From: Membranipora membranacea
Lineage: Eukaryota > Bryozoa > Gymnolaemata > Cheilostomatida > Membraniporidae
Direction of reading: 5' to 3'
Length of the DNA: 64,000 nucleotides
Assembly: GCA_914767715.1 (NCBI GenBank)
Contig: OU612067.1
Span: 22,542,162 to 22,606,161 of the forward strand
Shown: positions 46,201 to 56,422 of the stretch, piece by piece
Position numbering within the stretch: the first letter of the stretch is position 1
Layout of the letters: each line of letters opens with the position of its first letter
Made by a program: the position numbers and the translations under genes
Notes under the pieces: generated by a model
Told to the model about the DNA's origin: nothing
Seen by the model: only the letters and a program-made list of their open reading frames with translations
The model's database searches: none

Positions 46201-49200
46201 GGCTACAGCAGCTGCTACAGGGCTGAGTGCACGTGCACTTAGACTAGCCCGGAGAAGCGAGCAGGTCTACCAGTCCAGATCTCAGGTACATTGGTTTGTG
46301 TGTTATTCTCACTTTCAACTGTTGGTAAATAAATGGTAAATAAAACGAGTAATTACCTCCACCTACGTTAGGGAGATTGGAAAGGGGAGAAGCCTGCACT
46401 AAATAGGTCACGCCTCTTCCATTCTCCCTGCCTACATACAGATGTAATAATGCATTCTATTTAAATATGTGAGGTCTCTCTACAGTCTACACTAGTGCAT
46501 TATCTGTGATTTTTACTACAATTACAGGCTCGGATCATGCTATCAAATTCTGGGGGCATAAACTATTTTGAATCAATTGGAAAATTAGTATATTTATTTG
46601 AAAATGCAGACACAATTCATTGTAACATTTCCCATATAATAGAGAGATAGTTCTACTACCTCTGTAGATCGCACAGGGATTATAAACTGGTCATTTAAGG
46701 TTTGTATAATTTACTACTGTCATAAGGGTAGGTGTTAAATTTTCTTGTCTTGACAGACCTAGTCACAGACCTTGATTGATGAGAGGGCTGGTGGGCAAAC
46801 ATGTTGATATCATGAGATAACATATGTCTTAATTTCATGTTTGTAGGAAGCAACAAACGTAACCTCCCACTTACTCGGTACTGACACATCCAAATCAGAT
46901 TATGGTGATACTGACCCGTCTACGGGCATAAAACATGTATCCACTAACAACGCCCCTGGTGGAGGTGGGGACACCTCAAGAGACAAGTCATCAATTAATG
47001 ACGAGAACATTTCAGGGGATACTGACAAAAACTCTGATGATGGAAAATCTGTGAACACACTAAGTTATGGTGATGTGGATCGCATATCACAAGTCAATGA
47101 AATGGGAGATTGCAAACCTGAGGCAAAAAGTTGTCTCGACTCGAAAAATAATATCAAAGACGAACCCTGTTCTATTGAAATTGACAACAAAGTGCCTCAA
47201 CATAGCATCGAACAATCAGGTATCGAAATAGGGACTTCCCCTAAACTACAATCAACCGTAAAAAATGAACTTGTCCCTCATTGTATCGAAGTTGCAGTGA
47301 AGGGTGACATGGACTCATTAGAACCCACTGATGATAAGTCCGCAAAAAACTTGCCACAAAGTAATCCTGATAATGAAACCACAGACAATGGTAATGAAAC
47401 CTCCGATAATTCTATCACAAAATCAGCAGAAGATATTTCTTCAGAGAGTCAAGAAAACTCAGGGGAAAACCAGACAGACATGTCGGTAAACTCTATGGAC
47501 AACCCACCAGACATGACAGAAAACTCTCAAGAAAACTCTGCGGAAATACCCACCAAAGAAGTGGAACCAGAGGAGGATCTGATAACAGAACCACCGGACA
47601 TCGAGTCGTTCTCTATAGTGTGTGAGACGGTGGAGGAATTACGTAGTCTGTGTGAGCTGTTCGAAAACTCAGTCAGAGGCAAAGAGGGTGAGGGTTATGT
47701 ATACTATATAACACATAAAACATATATATATATATACATTCCTTATAATTATTTGCCTGACATCTATTTTTGGTGCTCTACCAGATTTCAAGCATGCGTC
47801 ATATTGCCAATAGTTAGATGTTTTGTGTTTACTGTTCATCCTATCTTTAGATTTAGCTTTAACCAACAGAAAATGCACTATTTCAACATTTTAGATGTTA
47901 GTCTTTGTGACAAGATGCTTGACTAAGTTGTAGCATGGATGCAGAAACTATATATTGAGATGATAAAGTCAAACTACTTTGGCTTACATCCGATAGGCAG
48001 TATTAACTCCAATACAATATTATGTATTTATAATATATTTATAGCTGAGTTACATGAGAAGTTGTCGTTCCTGATGGGAGAGCTGGCGTACTGGGAGACC
48101 AAGCTTCACTCGCTCACACAGAAAGCTCAGGAGAAACTCAAAAAGGAAGTGGAGGAATATCAGGAGCGTGAGAATAATGTGAGAGAGGTTTAAAAAATCA
48201 GTTTTTTTGTCCGATTTATACTCCTTTCCCCCAGACTTCTAAGTAACATGTTGTACTTGTGTTGGCTCAGTTCGGCATGCAAATTTTGAAGGTAGTGGGT
48301 TCAAATCCTATTGCAGTCCACTGACTACATGCACTTGTTGGCCCCCAGGTGTGCTCCGACCGGCCTACAAACTGAGAGCAAAATGGCGCAGACATTGCGG
48401 CCTTTCCCCTAAGGCACCCACTTTGTCACCGCCCATTCTTCGACTGAATGACTATACCTTCCAATTTTAACCAACATTTCAACCAACATGAACATACCAA
48501 TACATTAAAGTAATAGCAAAAATGTGATATGATAGCAATAAAGCCTGGCTAGTCAATCCATTAAACAAAAGGGATGTTGAATGTTAACTTCACAAATGCC
48601 TTTGATTGATAGAGTGAAGAAAAAAAACATCTGTGTAAGCTGGTTAATTCAGACTTTATAATTCAGAACTCCTGTTAATTCAGACAAGGAAAATTGGTCC
48701 CTTCAGCTAATGTCACTTAATTCAGACTGCTTAATTAGGGCGTCTTCTTGTGGTCCCCAGAGGTTTGAATTAAGTGCACTGCTGCATGGTAATTTACTTG
48801 ACAGCGAGAGGAGGAATGGGAGAGTGACTCCGAGTCAGAGTCAGCTACTGATAGCGCTGACAGCGATACAGAGGAGATTGCTGCTGCCGCCGCCGCTGGT
48901 GGTAACGCTGACTTAGATAAATCCGACTCTGAATATGTACCTCCCGTCACATACGCTGATAGGAAGAAACAGAAACAAGATAAGAAAGAGGCAGCTGCTA
49001 AAGAAGAAGCTAAGAAACGGGCTGAGAAGGTATGATTGTACAGGACCAACTGCAAATTTTGAAGCCTTCCCTTTCAGGAATGAAAATCCACTGACCTGAA
49101 CCCTTTTATCCGTTTCTGTTCCTACACAAGATTTTTTATGCTCTTTTTGCTTCTTTTGGCTAGTATGTCTTATCTTTGAGAAGGGGCTGGCTAGTATGGA

Positions 49201-52200
49201 GCTAAGACCTTCAGATTTCAAATTTACTGCTTGCTGATCAACTGACATTCAGCAGAATGATAGATTTGAATGTGTTGAAATTATTTGCTTGCTGAGTTGT
49301 CTGTCTCTCCACTAGGAACTTTTCAATTTATTTTAATTCACAAGACAGTTTCTTCCAATACATCTACAAACATTCTTTACGACCTGATTTCTCGATAGCA
49401 ATAGATAGAAGATAATAGTTAAAGATGAAGAGTATTCGTTTTTATGTCCATGGATTGTTTGTTTCCTATGATTCTGGGTAGATTCTGTCAAACCTTCTAC
49501 TCTAAATTACTTAATTTCTATGTCCAGTCTTCAATTTTTTTATCTTGGCTTACAGAAGGAGGAGTTTGGTGTCAGTGCGTTCGGTCGACAGAGGAAAAGG
49601 CGGATCATCCCAAACAATGCTGAGGAGTTGACCTTCACTAAGAAGCGTAAAGAGAACGGCAAGGCTACCTCTCAGGAGACCGTGCATACTACAACATCAC
49701 CTGTGTCTACTGGTCAGGTTAGATATTATATCCATATGATATCAGCAATTAATTTTGTAAATATAGTATATATTTGGTGCTTCAATCAACAATGATCAAC
49801 CACAGAGAAGGTGTTCTTGTTTTAGCTTCCATACTCACTCATGGGTTTGTATCCTTAGTGCGAGCCAGGGTTCCCCGGGTTCCTGCGCTTCACGCGCATA
49901 CTGGGAGTTGAAATACATTTTCATGCAACTGACCCAATGATTGTGCTCATAGCAAATTCCTTATCCAGCTATGACAAAGTACTATGAATACTAAACGTTA
50001 CTTGATCTCCTCTTGAACCTAAAAGGTGAACACATGTTCGGAAATATAATACTTCGCTTAGCATGTAAAAATTATTAGTAAATTGGGCGAATCCAATCTT
50101 TCTATTAGGTCCATCCAAGACTAAAAGCTCTCAATTTTCAATCAGTGGTATATGTATTTATTTTGTATTTATTATATTTTCACATGTATTTATTTTGTAT
50201 TTATTATATTTTCACGTGTATTTATTTTGTATTTATATAGAATATAATGAGGACTGCGACTTTACCCAAAGGTGTACCATCACCACCGTCAGGGTTTACT
50301 CTGGTCAGTATTAGGAAACAGATGTATCTGGTACCAACCTCTCAACTACCGAGACTACTCAATCAGAACCCCTCTAATATCAAGGTAAGCATATTATACT
50401 ATATATATATATATATAATAAAACAATATAATAGTAAAATAACATACTTAATAATATAACATAAGGATGAGATTCCGTCTGAAAAAGTATATACTTCAGT
50501 ATCAGCTTCAAGCTAAAGGGAAGACAGTTTGATTAACTTTAACAAATATTGTATGAATGGTTGAAAACTATATCAGGGGAGCTAATGGTATTTCACAGAT
50601 TAACAATCAAAGACCACCAGTTACACCAAAGGGCCTTTAAAAATTTTCTGTTCACACACCCATGTGTCAGTAATTAATGCATGCGCTTGCGCTAGCCATC
50701 AACTTTGCTCTGGGAGTCAAATTAAAGGTCTTTATTGTTTAGTCAGCGATGATCTGTGCATATTCATAAACGCCCTCTTATTCATTTTTCAGGTTATGAA
50801 ATCTGCGTTGCCAGCCAAACTGCTGTCTAAGTCAGCAACTGCTCAGAAGTCCACATTAGGTGTTGTATCATCACCGACCCTATCTGTATCCACTCCTGTG
50901 TCTGCTGCAGAGGTACCCCCGCAGTCAGCTGCTATATCTGTATCCACCTCTCAAATCGACAGCAGCTCGACGATCTCATCAACATTATCACCTCCATCTA
51001 CCTCCACTACTGTGAGTGTGTGTGTCTCTTGGTTATGTCTGAAATCTGTAAACCTTTTCAATAGATGCTGGAATCTGCCTCTTACTTGTGGCAGCTCTCA
51101 GCATTGTACTCATATTTCATGAGAATACTTTTGGTAAATTTACACTTACACAGAAAGATGTTACCCTATTTTGCTAGTTGTCAACACCATGAACATAAAT
51201 ATATATATACATATTATCACTTTTATGTTCAGCAGATAATCGAGGTACTGCACGATATTATTGTGTATTTATATTGGCCAAGTTGTACAAAATAGAAGTA
51301 CCCTAGTAAATAGTTTTAGTGCTCAAACTTTGATAGATGCATTCCACTGTCAACCACATTCCCAGCAACATTGATTGGAATGGGGTTGATAGTGGAACCC
51401 GAGCAAAGTTTGAGACGTTTACTACCTAGTAATAAGTTGCTAATACAGCTAATGAACACGGTTATACTGATGAACACTGTTGTATATAATATTTATAATA
51501 CATATATACATAATGTATAGTGCATATGTAATATATAACATATATATATATATATATATATGTATAATAATAGAACACAATATATACAATGAACACTGTT
51601 ATATTTTACAGGCACAACCTCAGCGTTCAGTTCAGTCAGCTCGGGTACCTACAAGTACAGTTCAACAGTTTATCATAAGACAAGGTTCTAATGAGCCTGT
51701 TCTACTGCAAGCAGGTCGGTCCACCACTCTACCTAAACAAACAACATCACAAATACGCACTCAGCTAAAACAGAACCAAGCTAAACCCACTCTATATCAG
51801 CAAATACAACTTCCAACTCAGAATAAGCAATATACTGCCTCCATCACCTCAAACACTATTACAGTTCCAGTACACGCCGCCGCGGCGTCACACACTGTGG
51901 TACCAAGTAAACCAGCAGCTCAACCTCAGCAGCAGAAGATACAGATCTCCCAGCAGGCTCTGGAGCAGATTAAGAGACAGATAGCAGCGCAGCAGGCAGC
52001 GCAGGGGCGTCACGCTACCCTCACGGCCTCCCCTGTCAAGAACACCACTGTATCAGCTGCCGTCAACCAGCCTCCAGTCAGTCAGACAAGGTGAGCTGGG
52101 TAGTCTTCCATAGGGTGGTTTGCAGAAGCTATTAAATTGTGCAAATTGTTGTTTGCTATAGTTTTGAATCTGTAAGCAATTTGCCAAAGAGTGAATAGTT

Positions 52201-55200
52201 GCAAGTAGTTTCCAAAAGCTATGTCATTGAGTGGATAGTCCTAAACAAAAGGGGTTTGCAAGAGTAAATATGATTGCGCCTAAACTAAGTGTGATGCAAT
52301 AGCAATGTTTTTTGCTTCTTACTGTGATCAAACAGCAAACTAGCTAACCCTTTGCCCTGAGCCCTATGATCTGTAAATTTATTACAAAACTAAATTTCTT
52401 TATCTATTACAGTATAACGATAGGACCAAAGAGAGTTTTGGTGACTTCTGGTAATCGACAGATCGCAAATCTGACATCAGCCAACCTGCAGCAGCTCATC
52501 AATAAGAATATACTACATCTCCCTCAGTCAGTCACTGCTACTCAAAATATTACTGCACCTGCTGCTGAAACATCGAGTGATAGTGAGTCATGTTTTAGAG
52601 ATACGTCAGTTGTCTCCTCGAGCCAAAACACTATCAAGATGCAAGATGATTGGTTACTACATATCATGTTATATTTATCTCAATGTGTTTTTTATGTACA
52701 CAGACTTATTCTGATGATGTCAGTAACCATTTTCTTAGTGGGCAGGCTGTCAATTGCACACCATATTAATCTTAACCTGTTTTAAAACCTGGGCCTAAAT
52801 ATCCATCTCATACCTAAAATAACAATCAGTTTAGGAGTTGTGTCATTGTGTATTACTTATGAACAGGAGACAACTCCAATATTTTCTGTCACATTTGTTT
52901 CCCAAATCAATTATACATATTGACTGGCACTATAGAATCATGCATTTGTTAATAATTTCAGCTTTGGCCTCCGTCACAACAACCAGTGATAATCAACCCT
53001 CTGAAAGACAGACTGGAGCTGTTCAAACTTCTCTGATTCAAGCTGCTAATATCAGTCAATCAGGACAGACTACCGCTGCTCTTGCACAAACTCTACTAGC
53101 TTCCACACTGATAAAGACATCAAGTAGGCCAGTGGTAGACACCACTGCAGGAAGTGATGTCACTGCTCAACAGGTGCCTGTGACATCACAGAAACCTGCT
53201 CTAAAAATAATGAATGTCACTCCACAGACTGTACTTAATGCCAGCGGTCAAACATTACTGAAGGCTGGGACACAAACACTGCTACTGGGAAATACAACTA
53301 AACCAGTAACACTACAGTCCAATGCTTCTAATGCCATTCAGATTCTAACAAAACCTACCGCTGCGATAAAGCAGACGATTCCAACTTCCATAGCTCATTC
53401 TACACAAAGCCTCGAGGTCTCTGGTGCCTCGCCAGCTGTAAATAGTGTACAATTATCTCTGCATCATCCCACAGTACTGAATGCTGTAACTCCTGCTCAA
53501 CCCAAGGCTTCTGATGTCATTACGTTACCTGCTCAAGCTTCAACTCAAGGTGAGAACAACTTCTACTGAAATTAATATTTATCTATATTTTTATATATAT
53601 GCCCCTCTATCTGAAGATATTATTTAGTATAACATATATTCATACATAGGGATTTTTTATTTGGTATACCATATATGCATATACATATATATTATTTGGT
53701 ATACCATATATACATATATATTATTTGGAATACCATATTATGTACATATAAATATGTTCGGTCTGATCAAATTTTAGTCAATTACTCTAGATATTAGACA
53801 GTTATTTTCAATTAAGCAAGTTCATTAAGCTTATTTTCATAAACTCCACACGACATAGAGCAGTATATTTGTTATCAGCGCCAGTTTATAAGTGGTTGTT
53901 CTCTAACCTTGCCTTGACCTATCGGTCTCCATGGCAGCGTTCAAGTTAAGATTTAGGAAACTAAAAAATATTAGAGTTAAAAGGTGATGAGGCCTATATG
54001 CACAATAATTTGACAATGTCGCAGCTAGTCACAATGCAAGGCAAAATTGCCATACGAGATGTGGCAATAGAAATCAATTAAATTACGATGAAGAAAGTCC
54101 AAACCTCAAAGCCAAGACCTTGCTTGACCTATGCCCTCCATGGCATTGTTCACTGTACATGTGTATCATTGTTACTGTGTTATTTGATAACAGGATCTGT
54201 TAGTTCTCCTAAGCTGCTCGTACAGAACACTGAAGGTATAGTCACAGTAAACTCTGGTTCAAGTCTCTCCGCTAGTAACATCAGCAATCAAATCTCCCAA
54301 ATACAGGTAAGTCATTAAAATCTCACCTTCCCCACCCCCTTAATGGATGTACAATACAAGAAACAAACACTTCCGGGAGACTGTGAGATCATTACGCAGA
54401 GAATGAGAGTTACCTTCCCTTTTGAAAGGCACTCTTTCTACCATCAATAATTCACGCCATGTAGAGCATTGTATTCTTTTATCACGCAAATCTGACATAA
54501 CTTTATATAATAAGTAACTGCCTGACTATAACATGCTTTGATCCTTGGGTAGTCTTTAACACCAATGTTCACTAGCTAAGGCAAGAGTTTATGATAAGGT
54601 ACTGTGGTCAACAAAATGTTAGCTAGTCATAAGTTAGCGTGCATGTCCTTGTGATTTCATTCTGTTATGTTCGGAAGAAAATTATTAGTCGTACCCATAG
54701 ACAAAACACTGTCTATGGTTTGTCTATGGTTGTACCGGTGAACCATCGACCAAATTAGAGCAATACTGTAGGCGCTAGGCATAAGGCCAACTGTTACATG
54801 AGCTGTGGGTTGTGAACTGAATTAGCAGGAAGGCAATATCCACTCAATCACCTGTAGGATTTTATGAACTAGGTCCACCTCTATAAAAATATTCTCTTCA
54901 ATGATTATTTTCACCTGTTTTGATATATTATTACATATTTATTATATTAATATATTATTATGATAATAGATTTTTATGTGTATTATATATGTATTTTTTT
55001 CAGATACCAGCCCAGAACATACAAGGTATTGGTTCTGTGGTTTCACAGGCTCAACAGGTTGCTGTACAGGGACAGGCCATACGTCTTATTAACCCTGTCA
55101 CTCAAGCTGGTCAGATCATAAGGCTAGGTGTGCCATCCGGTGCTGGTGTTAATCCACAGTCCACTATAAGGATTGCTCAATTACCTAAAGGTGTAAACCT

Positions 55201-55750
55201 AGCTAACGGAGGAATTAGACTGGCAAATACCAATCAGCTAGTATCCACTGGTGGAAAAACTAAAATAGTCCAAGTAGCTCGACAAGCAGGTAATCCAGCA
55301 ATACCCACTGCACCAAGTTCAGCCATCAGATCTCCTGTTAAACCTACCAGCATAGCTACTAGTTCCGGGACTATCCGACTCCCCACAGCTAGAACTGCCT
55401 CAGGGCAACAAGTTGTCCTGGTCAGAAACTCTAAAGGGCAGATTGTCTCACAACCCCTTTCTTCCCTAGTCTCTGTAGTAAATCAACCATCAGCTGCAGG
55501 TAACTTCGCAGGTAAAACAATAAATAGCTCTGTAGCTGGACAAATTATACTGCAAACTCAGAAGCAGCCATCACAGCTTGTGATGCCCGGAGGCCAGCTT
55601 ATTGTACAGCAATCTAATCTAACCAATCAGCAAGTAGTATCAAACACAATCGGCCAATTAGTATCTACCAGTCAGACAATTCAAAATGTACGAGTCGTCA
55701 CACAACCCGCTGTTACTTCCCAGAACTCTGAGCAGAATCAGAACAGCTGA
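40201..55750 (+). CDS. BRD10: BRD10 (KIAA2026) orthologue, bromodomain-containing protein, 1968 aa
   Basis: Twenty-two exons join in frame: 40201-40380, 40683-40856, 41647-41881, 42430-42733, 43119-43368, 43894-43965, 44061-44123, 44308-44468, 44971-45220, 45627-45806, 46070-46285, 46847-47687, 48045-48178, 48805-49029, 49556-49717, 50241-50384, 50793-51011, 51612-52090, 52413-52582, 52962-53549, 54194-54306 and 55004-55750. The product is predicted nuclear. After an acidic Ser-rich N-terminus, residues about 197-297 are the bromodomain-like helix bundle (YRIIKELMAPYVRGISGHF, FRIMLENFMRYYGPDHAMS). Residues about 427-620 match the second conserved BRD10 region (IPQIGLFLYLCQETLNCGQI, FHELTFYQRVWIVKSLCDHC, YIHFPQFCGDMLRVYK). 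An Asn/Ser/Glu-rich linker, a coiled coil (AYWETKLHSLTQKAQEKLK), basic NLS-like GRQRKRR and KKRKE, and a long Gln/Ser/Thr/Val-rich tail follow. Length is close to the roughly 2100-residue human protein. Exon calls in the low-complexity tail (18-21) are the least certain. Confidence 0.93.
41369..41610. mobile_element. 242-bp MITE with GGGGGTCTTTCAATTAGAAA inverted ends, in BRD10 intron 2
   Basis: The left end GGGGGTCTTTCAATTAGAAA is mirrored by TTTCTAATTGAAAGACCCCC at the right. Inside are several CGCTCACTCA words and a palindrome CTCACTCACTGAGTGAG. It ends 36 bp before the exon 3 acceptor. A fragment of the same family is at 238-315. Confidence 0.85.
42773..42875. repeat. Degenerate hairpin MITE of the TAGTTAAAG family
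   Basis: TTATAGTGCCACATCCCAATC is mirrored by TTGGTGGAATGCCACTGTCA, with TTAAACTATGCCC at the left end. It lies in BRD10 intron 4. Confidence 0.4.
43433..43525. repeat. Degenerate hairpin MITE of the TAGTTAAAG family
   Basis: TAACTGGGTTGCTGGTAGTGGCATCACATTATGA-like left half and GTGTTTGAGCGGT right end share words with the copies at 5690 and 24260. It lies in BRD10 intron 5. Confidence 0.35.
44484..44654. repeat. 16-bp tandem repeat, about 10-11 units, in BRD10 intron 8
   Basis: The unit is TATACATGTCTGTGTA with occasional A/G changes. The array begins about 15 bp after the exon 8 donor. Because 16 is not a multiple of three, long open frames appear in several frames on both strands; these are artefacts. 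Confidence 0.92.
48262..48491 (+). mobile_element. tRNA-derived SINE, plus strand, diverged
   Basis: TTGGCTCAGTTCGG (A-box-like) and GTGGGTTCAAATCC (B-box-like) are followed by the shared body: AGGTGTGCTCCGACCGGCC, CAAACTGAGAGCAAAATGGC and ATTTTAACCAACAT. It lies in BRD10 intron 13. Confidence 0.75.
48636..48785. repeat. Diverged copy of the CAGTG-ended MITE
   Basis: AGCTGGTTAATTCAGA, GACAAGGAAAATTGGTCCC and TTAATTCAGACTGCTTAATT match the reverse complement of 35891-36061. It lies 20 bp before BRD10 exon 14. Confidence 0.55.
50153..50239. repeat. 32-bp tandem repeat, nearly three units, abutting a BRD10 acceptor
   Basis: The unit is TGTATTTATTTTGTATTTATTATATTTTCACA. The last, shortened unit runs directly into TTTATATAG, the acceptor of exon 16. 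Confidence 0.85.
51311..51424. mobile_element. Hairpin MITE of the TAGTTAAAG family with 9-bp flanks, in BRD10 intron 17
   Basis: It starts TAGTTTTAGTGCTCAAACTTT and ends AAAGTTTGAGACGTTTACTA, with a central mirror ATTCCACTGTCAACC / GGTTGATAGTGGAA. The flanks CCTAGTAAA and CCTAGTAAT agree at 8 of 9 bases. Confidence 0.8.
53600..53745. repeat. AT-rich tandem repeat with TATACCATATATACATATA units
   Basis: Three diverged units of about 30 bp built on TTTGGTATACCATATAT, in BRD10 intron 20. Confidence 0.6.
54349..54559. repeat. Dispersed ~210-bp repeat (copy 2), in BRD10 intron 21
   Basis: Partner of 34947-35154; shared words are in the same order with moderate divergence. Confidence 0.75.
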
Positions 55751-56422
55751 TGCTGGAAATAGAACTTCTTATGACCGCAGGTCTTAAATGTAAACAGTCT
55801 TTCACTGCTTTATATATATTATTATTACTGGCTGCGACCTCAAAAAATCAATCCTTACACCAAACACTGTTATGCCTGAGTGTGTGTCAATGTGAGATTA
55901 GTTGTTACTGGCTACACTAAGCTTGAGGCGTAGCCTGTCTTGACAAGCTTTGTTTGAGGGTGAGGGTTGGCGATGTTCCCCCACCCCACCAAACAAAGCT
56001 TTGTCAAGACGGGCTACTAGAGGCGGTGAGCACGTGTTGAAATTCCTTTCTTCAGGTTTTTTCTCTTTTATTTATATTTGTATAAAAATTGATAATGAAT
56101 TGTATTCCAATTGTTGTATATAGAATTCAATATGTATAGCGTCTAAAAGATTGGTCATTTCAAATTTCCATATATATTCCAAAATACTGTATTACAAGGT
56201 TATAAATGTTGTAGCTTTAATTTATAAAGAAAAAAAGTTTAATAGAATTGAAAAGATCGTTACAATATCACAGCTAGCTTTGATATTTATACTTTATAAT
56301 TTCAGGCCACCAGGTGAATCTGTGTTTTCATTAAAGTCTTGAGAGCTGATGGTCATATTGAAACTGTCCATAAAATCACATAATTGGTCCATAAAGTGTC
56401 ATATTGAAAGCAATGAAGCTGT
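55751..56422. other. 3'-3' spacer between BRD10 and STYXL1
   Basis: The two genes converge here. The spacer holds the hairpin element at 55931-56015 and both 3' UTRs. I see no second canonical AATAAA for BRD10; ATTAAA near 56332 is a candidate. Confidence 0.45.
55931..56015. mobile_element. Palindromic MITE, TAGCCTGTC family (copy 3), 9-bp flanks
   Basis: TAGCCTGTCTTGACAAGCTT is mirrored by AAGCTTTGTCAAGACGGGCTA. The flanks CTTGAGGCG and CTAGAGGCG agree at 8 of 9 bases. The symmetrical hairpin lies between the ends of two convergent genes. Confidence 0.82.
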
